Shown: piece by piece, positions 26,580 to 34,269 of the stretch
Layout: every line of letters begins with the position of its first letter
How positions within the stretch are numbered: position 1 is the first letter of the stretch
Assembly (NCBI GenBank): GCA_022826665.1
Contig: JAJDUK010000059.1
Location: forward strand, 1-50,261
From: Alphaproteobacteria bacterium
GTDB lineage: Bacteria; Pseudomonadota; Alphaproteobacteria; UBA828
DNA length: 50,261 nucleotides
Direction of reading: 5' to 3'
Position numbers and translations under genes: made by a program
Notes under the pieces: generated by a model
What the model was told of the DNA's origin: nothing
The model's input: only the letters and a program-made list of their open reading frames with translations
Database searches by the model: none

Positions 26580-27887
26580 ATGCCTGAACCGCTACGTATC
26601 GGCGTCGCCGGGCTGGGTACGGTCGGCTGCGGCGTGCTCGCGCTGCTGCGCGACAACGCCGCGCTGCTGGAGCAACGCACGGGCCGGCCGATCGAGGCGG
26701 TTGCGGTCTCGTCACGCGACAAGGGCAAGGATCGCGGGGTCTCGCTCGACGGTCTCGACTGGTGCGACGACGCCCGGGCGCTCGCCGCCCACCCGGATGT
26801 CGATGTCGTGGTCGAGCTGATCGGCGGGTCGGAAGGGATCGCGCGGGCGCTCTCCGAGGCCGCCTTCGCCAACGGCAAGCACCTGGTGACCGCGAACAAG
26901 GCCCTGCTCGCCCACCACGGCGCGGCGCTCGCGGACGCGGCCCAGCAGGCGGACCGCCACCTCGGCTACGAGGCCGCAGTCGCCGGCGGCATCCCCATCG
27001 TCAAAGCGCTGCGCGAGGGCCTCGCCGGCAATCGGATCGGCGGCGTCTACGGCATCCTGAACGGCACCTGCAACTACATCATGACGGCGATGCACGAGTC
27101 GGTGCCGGCCGGCCAGGCGCGGGAGTTCGACTCCGTGCTGCAGGAGGCGCAGGATCTCGGCTACGCGGAGGCCGACCCTTCGACCGACATCGACGGTATC
27201 GACGCGGCCCACAAGCTCGCGATCCTCACCAGCGTCGTCTTCGGCTGCCCGGTCGACTTCGACGCCGTGCACGTCGAGGGCATTCGCCACGTCAGCGCGC
27301 TCGACATCGGCTTCGCCATCGAGCTCGGCTACCGGGTCAAGCTCCTGGGAATCGCCCGCGCCGACGAGGCTGCGATCACACAGCGCGTGCACCCCTGCAT
27401 GATCCGCGAGACCGCGCCCATCGCCCGCGTCGACGGCGTCTTCAACGCCGTGGTAGCGGAGGGCGACCGGATCGGCAGCGCGCTGTTCGAAGGCCCTGGC
27501 GCAGGCGCCGGCCCGACTGCATCGGCCGTGGTCGCCGACCTCGTCGACATCGCGCGCGGGCAGATCATGCCGGCCTTCCCCGCCGCGTCGGCAGGCACGG
27601 CACGGCCAGCGGCGAAGCCCATGGACCACCACGTCGGTGCCTACTACATTCGCCTGATGGTGGTGGACAAGCCGGGTGTGATTGCCGGCATCGCCGCCTG
27701 CCTGCGCGACGAGCAGGTCTCCGTGGAAGCCATGCTGCAGCGTGGTCGCAACCCCGGCGAGCTGGTGCCCGTGGTGCTCACCACCCACGAGGCGCAGGAA
27801 GCGGCGGTCGTGAACGCGCTCGCCGCGATCGACCGCCTCGACACGGTGCTGGAGCCGCCGCGCATGATCCGGATCGAAGCGTTCTAG
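26580..27887 (+). CDS. hom: Homoserine dehydrogenase
   Basis: A 435-residue NAD(P)-dependent enzyme reducing aspartate semialdehyde to homoserine for threonine and methionine synthesis. It has the Rossmann motif GVAGLGTVGCGVLALL (about 8-23), VTANKALLAHHG and the catalytic core with GGIPIVKALREGLAGN, GILNGTCNYIM and YAEADPSTDIDG (DID). A C-terminal ACT domain (about 353-430, VDKPGVIAGIAACLRDEQ) points to allosteric control, probably by threonine. Start ATG 26580 has only a weak GAAAGAAG ribosome site. First gene of hom-glpX-recJ, a conserved alphaproteobacterial order. The upstream 221-nt gap shows nothing else I can name. Confidence 0.96.
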   Translation: MPEPLRIGVAGLGTVGCGVLALLRDNAALLEQRTGRPIEAVAVSSRDKGKDRGVSLDGLDWCDDARALAAHPDVDVVVELIGGSEGIARALSEAAFANGKHLVTANKALLAHHGAALADAAQQADRHLGYEAAVAGGIPIVKALREGLAGNRIGGVYGILNGTCNYIMTAMHESVPAGQAREFDSVLQEAQDLGYAEADPSTDIDGIDAAHKLAILTSVVFGCPVDFDAVHVEGIRHVSALDIGFAIELGYRVKLLGIARADEAAITQRVHPCMIRETAPIARVDGVFNAVVAEGDRIGSALFEGPGAGAGPTASAVVADLVDIARGQIMPAFPAASAGTARPAAKPMDHHVGAYYIRLMVVDKPGVIAGIAACLRDEQVSVEAMLQRGRNPGELVPVVLTTHEAQEAAVVNALAAIDRLDTVLEPPRMIRIEAF

Positions 27888-27896
27888 GGGGCGTCC

Positions 27897-28883
27897 ATGA
27901 CAGAGGAGGCGATCTCCCTCGACCGCAACCTGGCGCTGGACACGGTGCGCGTGACCGAGGCCGCGGCCCGCGCGGCGGCCAGGCTGATCGGCCGCGGCGA
28001 CGAGATGGCCGCCGATCAGGCCGCCGTCGATGCCATGCGACGCGGTCTCAATGCGCTCGATATCGACGGCACGGTGGTGATCGGCGAAGGCGAGCGGGAC
28101 GAGGCGCCGATGCTCTTCATCGGTGAGACCGTCGGCACCGGCAAGGGGCCCAGCCTGGATGTCGCGCTCGACCCACTCGAAGGCACAACCATCTGCGCCA
28201 CCGGCGGCCCCAACGCGCTCGCCGTGCTCGCGATGGCGGAGAAAGGCGGCTTCCTCGCCGCGCCCGACACCTACATGGACAAGATCGCCGTCGGCGACGG
28301 ACTGCCGGACGAGCTGGTCGACCTCGACGACCCGCCGGCCACGACACTGGCCAAGCTCGCGCAGGCGAAGGACTGCGATGTCAACGAGCTGACCGTCCTG
28401 ATCCTGGACCGGCCCCGGCACGAGGAGCTGATCGCCAAGGTGCGCGAGACCAGCGCGCGCATCCAGTTGATCCGGGACGGCGACGTCGCGGGCGTGATCG
28501 CGACCACGCGGCTCAACCGCACCGTCGACATCTACATGGGGATCGGCGGCGCGCCCGAGGGCGTGCTCGCCGCCGCGGCGCTTCGCTGCATCGGCGGCCA
28601 GATGATGGGCCGGCTGGTCTTCCGCAACGACGACGAGAAGGCACGCGCGCGGGCGATGGGCGTCACTGATCTCAAGCGCAAGTACAGCCTGCACGAGCTT
28701 GCTGGCGGCGAGGTGATGTTCTGCGCGACCGGCGTGACCGACGGTGCGATGCTGCGCGGCGTCTCGCGGCTCCCCAACGGCGCGCGCACCAGCTCGGTGG
28801 TCATGCGCTCGCGCACCGGCACCGTGCGGATGATCGAAGCCGAGCACGATTTTTCCCGCGCGCCCGAGCGCATCGGCGCGTGA
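27897..28883 (+). CDS. glpX: Class II fructose-1,6-bisphosphatase
   Basis: A 328-residue GlpX, a Mn-dependent phosphatase in gluconeogenesis. Family phrases: LDRNLALDTVRVTEAAARAA at the N-terminus, VVIGEGERDEAPMLFIGE (about 61-78), VALDPLEGTTICATG (metal/phosphate region; LDPLEGT), and GIGGAPEGVLAAAALRC. The start is 9 nt after hom and shares its transcript. In this lineage some class II enzymes also act on sedoheptulose bisphosphate; that cannot be judged here. It is followed by a CT/GA-rich inverted repeat (28902-29016) before recJ. Confidence 0.96.
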   Translation: MTEEAISLDRNLALDTVRVTEAAARAAARLIGRGDEMAADQAAVDAMRRGLNALDIDGTVVIGEGERDEAPMLFIGETVGTGKGPSLDVALDPLEGTTICATGGPNALAVLAMAEKGGFLAAPDTYMDKIAVGDGLPDELVDLDDPPATTLAKLAQAKDCDVNELTVLILDRPRHEELIAKVRETSARIQLIRDGDVAGVIATTRLNRTVDIYMGIGGAPEGVLAAAALRCIGGQMMGRLVFRNDDEKARARAMGVTDLKRKYSLHELAGGEVMFCATGVTDGAMLRGVSRLPNGARTSSVVMRSRTGTVRMIEAEHDFSRAPERIGA

Positions 28884-28901
28884 TGTGACTCCGCTGCGCC
28901 T

Positions 28902-29016
28902 CCCCCACCTCTCCCTGTCCCTCTCCCCCCAAAGGGCGGAGAGGGGACGTAGACGACAATCGCCTGTTCTCCCTCTCCTCCCCCTGGGGGAGGAGAGGGT
29001 CGGGGTGAGGTGGGGG
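28902..29016. repeat. Dispersed CT/GA-rich palindromic repeat, family 2, copy 1
   Basis: A 115-bp element bounded by CCCCCACCTC and its complement GAGGTGGGGG, with two inner stems (CCCTCTCCCC...GGAGAGGGG and CTCTCCTCCCCC...GGGGGAGGAGAG). The transcript could fold into a three-way junction. It shares nearly the whole design and most bases with 41184-41292. It sits between glpX and recJ on the same strand. Confidence 0.85.
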
Positions 29017-29052
29017 CACGTCCTCCCAACCTCCACCGTGTAGAGCGAAGTG

Positions 29053-30861
29053 ATGAACGACGGGGCGGCGATGCTCGGGGTCGAGCGATCGCTGCTCGGC
29101 AAGCGCTGGCGCGCGAGGCTGGACGATTCGATGGCCGGCCTCTCGCTTGCCCAGGCCATCGAGGTGCCGGAGCTGGTCGGGCGCGTGCTCGCGGCCCGCG
29201 GCATCGCGGCAGAAGACGCGCCGGATTACCTCGACCCGACGCTGCGCCGGCTCCTGCCCGATCCGCTCCACCTTAAGGACATGGAGCGGGCCATCGCGCG
29301 GCTCGCAGGCGCGCTGGAGGCGGGCGAGAAAATTGCGATCTTCGGCGATTACGACGTGGACGGCGCGACCTCGGCCGCGCTCCTCAGCCGCTTCTTTGAG
29401 GCCGTCGCCGACGCGCCCACCATCTACATCCCCGACCGCTTGCGCGAAGGCTACGGCCCGAACGCCACCGCCATGCGCATGCTGGCAGCGCAGGAGGTGC
29501 GCGTGGTCGTCACGGTGGATTGCGGGATCAGCGCCTTCGACGCACTCGAAGACGCCGCCGACGCCGGGCTCGACGTGATCGTGGTCGACCACCACGTGGC
29601 CGAAGCGCGGCTGCCACGGGCGTGCGCCGTGATCGACCCAAACCGGCTGGACGACGCGAGCCCGCACCGCCAGCTCGCCGCCGTGGGCGTGGCCTTCCTG
29701 CTCGTGGTTGGGCTCAACCGGCACCTGCGCGAGTCGGGCTGGTACCGCGAACGGGAAGAGCCGGACCTCTTGCAATGGCTCGATCTGGTGGCGCTCGGCA
29801 CCGTCTGCGACGTGGTGCCGCTCACCGGCGTCAACCGCGCCTTCGTGCGCCAGGGACTCACGATGATGCGCCAGCGCCGCAACGTCGGGCTCAGGGCGCT
29901 CGGCGACGTCGCAGGGCTGGAGGAGCCGCCGGGGGTCTATCACCTGGGCTTCATCCTCGGGCCGCGCGTCAACGCCGGCGGCCGGGTGGGCGAGGCCAGC
30001 CTGGGCGCGCGCCTCATGACCACCGAGGATGACGACAAGGCACGCGAGATCGCGCAGCAACTCGACGCGTTCAACCGCGAGCGTCAAGCGATCGAGCAGG
30101 CGGTGCTGGAGGAGGCCATCGAGCAGGTCGAGACGGCAAGCGGCGGCGCGTTTGCGTCGGCGCCCCTGGTCCTCACCCACGATGAGCGCTGGCACGCCGG
30201 CGTCATCGGCATCGTCGCGAGCCGGCTGAAAGAGCGCTACAACCGGCCGGCGGTCGTCGTCGCCTGGGAGGATGGCGCGGACGGCGTCGGCAAGGCGTCG
30301 TGCCGCTCGGTGCCGGGCGTCGATATCGGCGCCGCAATCACCGCCGCGCGACAGGCGGGCCTGCTGGTCAACGGCGGCGGCCACCCGATGGCGGCGGGCT
30401 TCACCGTGGAGCGTGCGAAGATTTCACCGCTGGAGGAATTCCTACATCAGCGCCTGGGCGCGGACGCGGACGAAGCCGAGCGCGCCCCGACCCTCGGGCT
30501 CGACGGCGCGCTCGGCGTCGAAGGCGCCACCGCGGACCTGCTGGAAATGCTGGAGGCCGCCGGCCCCTATGGCGCGGGAAATCCGGAGCCCCGCTTCGCG
30601 GTCGCCGGCGCCCAGTTGCTGCGCGCCGATATCGTGGGCCGGGGCCACGTGCGCTGCCAGCTTGCGGGCCGCTCGGGCAAGCGGCTCAAGGGCATCGCCT
30701 TCCGCGCCGCCGACAACGCCCTGGGCCACGCGCTGCTGGCGGGCGCGGAGCACCCGTTCCATCTGGCGGGCCGGCTCCGCCTCGACCGCCGCCGGGGCGC
30801 CCGCGCCGTCGAGCTGCACATTGACGACGGCGCTCCGGCGCTCCCGCCATCCGATCCTTGA
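29053..30861 (+). CDS. recJ: Single-stranded-DNA-specific exonuclease RecJ
   Basis: A 602-residue 5'-3' ssDNA exonuclease of the DHH family, acting in RecF-pathway recombination and mismatch/base excision repair. Catalytic motifs in order: IFGDYDVDGATSAAL (motif I, about 97-110), VVTVDCGIS (152-160), VVDHHVAE with DHH at 179-181 (motif III), the GPRVNAGGRVGEASLGARLM block, and the DHHA1-domain HDERWHAGVIGIVASRLKE and NGGGHPMAAGFTV. The C-terminal OB-like domain is present. ATG 29053 is preferred over GTG 29050. The length is slightly above E. coli RecJ (577). Confidence 0.96.
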   Translation: MNDGAAMLGVERSLLGKRWRARLDDSMAGLSLAQAIEVPELVGRVLAARGIAAEDAPDYLDPTLRRLLPDPLHLKDMERAIARLAGALEAGEKIAIFGDYDVDGATSAALLSRFFEAVADAPTIYIPDRLREGYGPNATAMRMLAAQEVRVVVTVDCGISAFDALEDAADAGLDVIVVDHHVAEARLPRACAVIDPNRLDDASPHRQLAAVGVAFLLVVGLNRHLRESGWYREREEPDLLQWLDLVALGTVCDVVPLTGVNRAFVRQGLTMMRQRRNVGLRALGDVAGLEEPPGVYHLGFILGPRVNAGGRVGEASLGARLMTTEDDDKAREIAQQLDAFNRERQAIEQAVLEEAIEQVETASGGAFASAPLVLTHDERWHAGVIGIVASRLKERYNRPAVVVAWEDGADGVGKASCRSVPGVDIGAAITAARQAGLLVNGGGHPMAAGFTVERAKISPLEEFLHQRLGADADEAERAPTLGLDGALGVEGATADLLEMLEAAGPYGAGNPEPRFAVAGAQLLRADIVGRGHVRCQLAGRSGKRLKGIAFRAADNALGHALLAGAEHPFHLAGRLRLDRRRGARAVELHIDDGAPALPPSDP

Positions 30862-30868
30862 TCGCCCC

Positions 30869-30898
30869 TTGATTTCGAGGCACCCAGCGCGCTACATG
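30869..30898 (+). promoter_or_regulatory. Candidate promoter for tRNA-Glu
   Basis: TTGATT (30869-30874) and TACATG (30893-30898), 18 nt apart, lie just after recJ. Predicted initiation near 30905 is ~11 nt before the tRNA 5' end. The match is moderate. Confidence 0.35.
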
Positions 30899-30915
30899 GC
30901 GCGGCCCATGGCAGT

Positions 30916-30990
30916 GACCCCTTCGTCTAGAGGTTAGGACACCACTCTTTCAAGGTGGAGACACGGGTTCAATTCCCGTAGGGGTCACCA
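30916..30990 (+). tRNA. tRNA-Glu (anticodon UUC)
   Basis: A 75-nt cloverleaf with encoded CCA. The acceptor stem is GACCCCT paired with AGGGGTC, discriminator A, CCA at 30988-30990. The D-arm begins TCGTCTAGAGG. The anticodon stem CACCA-type pairing (ACCACTCTTTCAAGGTGG) presents TTC. The T-arm is CGGGTTCAATTCCCG. The 3' end (CCGTAGGGGTCACCA, 30976-30990) is repeated at 32708-32722, marking it as an integration site. Confidence 0.97.
30976..30990 (+). repeat. Left attachment repeat (tRNA-Glu 3' end)
   Basis: CCGTAGGGGTCACCA forms the end of the tRNA and recurs exactly at 32708-32722. The flanking bases differ on both sides, so the identity is 15 bp and bounded. Confidence 0.8.
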
Positions 30991-31037
30991 ACTATTTTCA
31001 TTCTCTTTTACTTTTCAGCGGGTTAGAAGTCCCGTTT

Positions 31038-31062
31038 GACCAACCTTCCGGAAAGGCTGGTC
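31038..31062 (+). other. Imperfect hairpin downstream of tRNA-Glu
   Basis: GACCAACCTT and AAGGCTGGTC pair with one A-C mismatch around a short CCGGA loop. It is ~48 nt past the tRNA and may terminate the tRNA transcript, but no T-run follows. The surrounding 30991-31060 stretch is clearly AT-richer than the rest of the window. Confidence 0.35.
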
Positions 31063-31251
31063 AATTCTGTTCCTGATCCGCCCCTAATTTCGCCACACCG
31101 AGTTTGTGTGTAACCCTCCAGCGTTGATCGGCACGTGGATTGACGCTGATCGGCATTGTAATTCATTGAGAAGGCGGGATTTTGCGCGGCCAAACTTGCT
31201 CTGCTGACAACAGGGCTCCGCCTCCCCGCTACGAAATCGAGGAAGGTAACC

Positions 31252-32196
31252 ATGCGCGTCTTCAGTGCCGAAGAGACCCGAAACCTGTTGCCGTTCGATG
31301 CGCTGATCGAGGCGCTGCGGGAGATGTTCCGGGCCGGCGCCGCTGCCCCCTTGCGGCATCACCACGCCATCGCGCTCGACGGGCAGCCGGACGCGGCGCT
31401 GCTCCTGATGCCCGCGTGGAACCCGGCGGGCCTGGGCGGGGTCAAGATCGTGAACGTCAATCCGGGCAACGCGGCCGCCGGAATCCCCTCGGTGTCGTCC
31501 TCCTATCTTCTCTTCGATGCGAAGACCGGGCGGCACCTGGCGACGCTGGACGGCGGCGAACTCACCGACCGGCGCACCGCCGCCACCGCCGCACTGGCGG
31601 CGAGCTACCTGGCGCGCGCGGATGCACGCCGGCTGCTGATGATCGGCGCCGGACGCGTCGCCGCCAACCTGGCCGACGCGTTTCGGGCCGTGCGTCCGAT
31701 CGAGGACGTCACGGTCTGGAACATCAATGCGGAAAATGCCGAAAGGCTGGCGCGAAGGCTGAACGGCGCGGGGTTTCGCGCCGCGGCCGCGACGGACCTC
31801 GAGGCTGCGGTCGCTGACGCCGACATCATCAGCTGTGCGACGCTGGCAATCGATCCGCTGATCGCAGGCGCGTGGCTCAGGCCTGGACAGCATCTCGACC
31901 TGATCGGGAGCTTCAGGCCCCACATGCGTGAGGCCGACGACGCGGCGGTGCGCCGCGCGCGCGTCTACATCGATACGGAGGGAGCCTTGAAGGAGAGCGG
32001 CGACATCATCGGGCCGATCAGGTCCGGCGCGCTGACGGAGGAGCGGATCGCGGGCGACCTGACGGGCCTCTGCCGGGGAACCGTCGCCGGCCGCGGCGAC
32101 GAACAGGAAATCACGCTCTTCAAGTCCTCCGGCTCCGCGCTTGCCGATCTCGGGGCTGCGACACTCGCCCACGCGAATTTTGAGGAAGACGCATGA
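31252..32196 (+). CDS. Ornithine cyclodeaminase/mu-crystallin family protein
   Basis: A 314-residue NAD(P)-dependent enzyme of the OCD/mu-crystallin family, which includes ornithine cyclodeaminase, alanine dehydrogenase and ketimine reductases. It shows MPAWNPAGLGGVKIVNVNPGN (about 53-73) with the conserved lysine K65. The loop LDGGELTDRRTAATAALAA (about 99-117) and the Rossmann motif MIGAGRVAANL (130-140) follow. HLDLIGSFRPHMREAD and a late DLGAA follow. OCD-family proteins usually read GAGxQA; here the Gln position is Val. ATG 31252 has GAGGAAGGT upstream. The stop overlaps the truncated higB start (ATGA). The exact substrate is open; its place on the island suggests acquisition with the TA genes. 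Confidence 0.88.
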   Translation: MRVFSAEETRNLLPFDALIEALREMFRAGAAAPLRHHHAIALDGQPDAALLLMPAWNPAGLGGVKIVNVNPGNAAAGIPSVSSSYLLFDAKTGRHLATLDGGELTDRRTAATAALAASYLARADARRLLMIGAGRVAANLADAFRAVRPIEDVTVWNINAENAERLARRLNGAGFRAAAATDLEAAVADADIISCATLAIDPLIAGAWLRPGQHLDLIGSFRPHMREADDAAVRRARVYIDTEGALKESGDIIGPIRSGALTEERIAGDLTGLCRGTVAGRGDEQEITLFKSSGSALADLGAATLAHANFEEDA

Positions 32197-32321
32197 GCCG
32201 CGGGGGTCAAATCGGTCGCCTGCAGAGGCATTATGCCGTATCCGTCTCCGCCAACTGGCGAGTGACGTTCCGGTTCGAGGACAGACACGCCGTGGATGTC
32301 GACTACCTGGACTACCACTAG
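32193..32321 (+). pseudogene. higB: Truncated HigB-type toxin, C-terminal remnant
   Basis: An open frame of 42 codons (ATG 32193, TAG 32319-32321). From residue 9 on it closely follows the C-terminus of HigB/RelE-like toxins: HYAVSVSANWRVTFRFED then VDVDYLDYH at the end. HigB proteins are ~92 residues, so about the first 50, including the conserved N-terminal half of the RNase fold, are gone. The remaining start overlaps the ornithine-cyclodeaminase stop, which marks the deletion or insertion junction. It is followed 11 nt later by an intact higA. An active toxin is not expected. Confidence 0.8.
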
Positions 32322-32332
32322 GGGACCCTAAG

Positions 32333-32620
32333 ATGGCCATGAAGAACCCCGTCCATCCCGGTGCCATCGTTCGCGAAGACTGCCTGAAGCCGTTGGGTCT
32401 CACCGTCACCGAAGGCGCGAGGCGGCTCGGCGTCGGGCGCCAGACACTTTCCAACCTTGTGAACGAAAAGGCGTCGGTCTCCATCGAGATGGCCTATCGC
32501 CTATCGAAGGCCTTCGGCTCGACGCCGGAGGCATGGCTTGGCATGCAGTTGGCCTTCGATCTGGCGCAGTCCCGCCACCTCGAGCAGACGATACAGGTTG
32601 AGCGAGTCGAAGCCGCGTAG
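32333..32620 (+). CDS. higA: HigA-type antitoxin (HTH, XRE family)
   Basis: A 95-residue antitoxin of the HigA/VapI type. HPGAIVREDCLKPLGLTVTEGA (8-29) and LGVGRQTLSNLVNEKASVS (32-50) form the helix-turn-helix. The C-terminal EAWLGMQLAFDLAQSRH is the usual HigA dimer/neutralising segment. ATG 32333, with weak ribosome-site sequence. In HigBA loci higB precedes higA; here only the end of higB remains 11 nt upstream, so this is an orphan that could still repress its own promoter or cross-neutralise another HigB. Confidence 0.9.
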   Translation: MAMKNPVHPGAIVREDCLKPLGLTVTEGARRLGVGRQTLSNLVNEKASVSIEMAYRLSKAFGSTPEAWLGMQLAFDLAQSRHLEQTIQVERVEAA

Positions 32621-32707
32621 CGCAACTGTTGCCGCTCGTCCTCTGAAGCCAGGAGCCGGCGTCTCGGTTCGAGGTCGCACAGCGTACAGTCGTCGCGCCG
32701 GCTCAGA

Positions 32708-32722
32708 CCGTAGGGGTCACCA
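32708..32722 (+). repeat. Right attachment repeat (copy of tRNA-Glu 3' end)
   Basis: CCGTAGGGGTCACCA is identical to tRNA-Glu 30976-30990, in direct orientation, with unrelated flanks. It directly precedes the stop (32726) of the leftward amidotransferase gene. It lacks a tRNA body, so it is a displaced 3' end. Confidence 0.8.
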
Positions 32723-32725
32723 GCG

Positions 32726-33466
32726 TCAGCCGCCCTCCCCGTCGCGCCGCGACCGCTTGACGATGAGGTCGAGCCAGGCGTCGCCCACGCGGTAACAGAA
32801 ATCGTGCGAGGCGAAGTGGTGGAGCTGCAACTGATGCGGCAGCGCGTCCGGCAGCGTGGGATAATGGGTGGGCACGATCTCGTCGGAGATCGAGACCCAG
32901 TGCGTCATCATCTCCGGCGTCACCTCGAAGTGGGGCTGGAAGGAATAGGTCGCGGCCCCGATGCGGAAGGCCTGGTTGGGCACCTCCTCGCCCACCATGA
33001 GCCGGGTGGCGCCCTCGGGAATGTCGAAGGTCTGGCTGTGGAACTCGGCGAGGTGGACGGGATTGTCGAAACCCTGGCCGAGCAGCGGGTCGCTTTCCGC
33101 CGCCTGCGTCAGACGGATCGGCACGAAGCCCACCTCGGGCACATCCACGTCGTAGCAGCGCCCGCCGAAGGCGCGGGCGACGATCTGCGAGCCGAGGCAG
33201 ACGCCGAGCACCGGCTTCTCCGCCTCGGTGAAGCGCCGCACCAGCGCCGCCGCATCCTCGAGCCAGGGGTGCTCCTCCACGTGGCCCGCGTGCATGGCGC
33301 CGCCCATGAGGAGGAAGCCGTCGTAACCCGAGGCGTCCTCGGGCAGCCGGTGATCGGCATTGAGGTGCGGCATACAGGCCTCGAAGCGGACGCCGCGGCG
33401 CGCCGCCGGCTCCTCCAGGTAGCCCGGCCCGGAGTTATCGTGATTCTGCAGGAGAAGGATTCGCAC
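32726..33466 (-). CDS. Class I glutamine amidotransferase-like protein
   Basis: A 246-residue stand-alone GATase1 domain, like those of GMP synthase and gamma-glutamyl-putrescine-type hydrolases. The nucleophile elbow GVCLGSQIVARA has C90, and the catalytic His and Glu are in PHFEVTPE (H179, E181). LLMGGAMHAG at 52-61 forms the oxyanion region. GTG 33464-33466 has GGAGG ~10 nt upstream inside the end of the RraA-like gene; the 6-nt gap indicates coupling. No synthase partner is adjacent, so the ammonia acceptor, or a hydrolase role, is unknown. Its stop lies 3 nt beyond the island's right boundary. Confidence 0.88.
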   Translation of the reverse strand: MRILLLQNHDNSGPGYLEEPAARRGVRFEACMPHLNADHRLPEDASGYDGFLLMGGAMHAGHVEEHPWLEDAAALVRRFTEAEKPVLGVCLGSQIVARAFGGRCYDVDVPEVGFVPIRLTQAAESDPLLGQGFDNPVHLAEFHSQTFDIPEGATRLMVGEEVPNQAFRIGAATYSFQPHFEVTPEMMTHWVSISDEIVPTHYPTLPDALPHQLQLHHFASHDFCYRVGDAWLDLIVKRSRRDGEGG

Positions 33467-33472
33467 CGGCGT

Positions 33473-34159
33473 TCAGCCTCCGCGCCAGAAGCGCTTGAAA
33501 CTCTCCACCGTGACATCGGGGTCGCGGCAGAAATCGATGATCGCCTGCTCCTTCTCGGTGACCGCGACCGCCGCCTCCAGGATTTGCGGAACCAGATCGG
33601 GCGGGACGACGACGGCGCCGTTGACGTCGGCATGGATGACGGTGTCGGTGCGCGCATAGAGCCCGGCAACGTTGACCTCGCAGTCGAAATCCGCCCGGTG
33701 ATAGTCGGCGCGGTTGGGCCGGATGCCGCCGTGCAGAACCTGGAAGCCCTCGGTCATGCCGGCCACGTCGCGAACGGCGCCGTTGGTGACGAGGCCGATA
33801 CAGCCGAGCGCGCTGTGCATGAAGCTCATCACCTCGCCGAAGAGGGCGTTGGTGGCGGCGTGGGGCGTGTCGCCGTCCTGCACCACGACGATGCGGGGCT
33901 CGGGCCCGGCAGCAACGTAGTCGAACCAGGCGAGGTCCTGCGCCTTCTCGGCCTCGGCGTCGAGGCCGCCGGGCTCCAGCGTGCGGTAGAGCGTGGTGCG
34001 CGCGAAGCCCACCATCGGCGGCAGGTCGGGGCGCGCGCACTGGAGCGTCGCCTTGGTCGAGCGCCCCGCCGCCTGCGGCGCGATCGCGAGCAGCGCGTTG
34101 CAGATGGTGGGCGTGTCGTAGCGGCCGAGCGCCGCGAGGTCGATGTCGTGAACGGTCAT
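33473..34159 (-). CDS. RraA-like (HMG/CHA aldolase superfamily) protein
   Basis: A 228-residue protein of the RraA/4-hydroxy-4-methyl-2-oxoglutarate aldolase family. It opens with LGRYDTPTICNALLAIAP, as in this family, and has NGAVRDVAGM, the conserved G-x-x-RD region that binds a divalent metal and substrate in the aldolases. DVNGAVVVPPDLVPQILE is another family block. ATG 34157-34159 has GGGGAGGA 5 nt upstream. It is likely an aldolase or decarboxylase of dicarboxylic or keto acids, not a true RNase E regulator, but I cannot name the substrate. Divergent from the SMP-30 lactonase gene at 34270. Confidence 0.85.
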   Translation of the reverse strand: MTVHDIDLAALGRYDTPTICNALLAIAPQAAGRSTKATLQCARPDLPPMVGFARTTLYRTLEPGGLDAEAEKAQDLAWFDYVAAGPEPRIVVVQDGDTPHAATNALFGEVMSFMHSALGCIGLVTNGAVRDVAGMTEGFQVLHGGIRPNRADYHRADFDCEVNVAGLYARTDTVIHADVNGAVVVPPDLVPQILEAAVAVTEKEQAIIDFCRDPDVTVESFKRFWRGG

Positions 34160-34269
34160 GCGATCCTCCCCGCCCCCTCTTAGCGGCCGCGTGGCGCGGT
34201 GACAATGCGTGCGGCCTTGCGCGCGGCGCGACCCGCCGCCACCATCGAGCAAACCAAGGGGTGACGCGC

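Larger units (their letters stand above)
30976..32722. mobile_element. 1.7-kb genomic micro-island inserted at tRNA-Glu
   Basis: The segment between the two 15-bp copies of the tRNA-Glu 3' end carries an ornithine-cyclodeaminase-family gene, a truncated higB, an intact higA and a ~260-bp AT-richer leading stretch without a gene. No integrase, excisionase or transposase is visible, so it is either a deletion remnant of a larger element or was mobilised in trans. The right copy ends 3 nt before the stop of the neighbouring glutamine amidotransferase gene, so the ancestral order was probably recJ-tRNA-Glu-amidotransferase. A minus-strand ORF fragment at 31061-31156 may be a scar of a lost mobile gene. 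Confidence 0.65.

Noticed and set aside
28902-29016. Repeated CT/GA-rich units resembling a CRISPR array
   Set aside because: The units are complementary palindromes in one element, with no regular spacers, no leader and no cas gene. A dispersed palindromic repeat explains it.
26712-29204. A minus-strand open frame of ~830 codons
   Set aside because: Antisense to hom, glpX and the start of recJ, all well-formed, and it shows no domain or motif; high GC content explains the missing stops.
30991-31251. An integrase or excisionase gene between tRNA-Glu and the OCD gene
   Set aside because: Only a 31-codon fragment and an imperfect hairpin are visible; there is no room for or sign of an intact recombinase.
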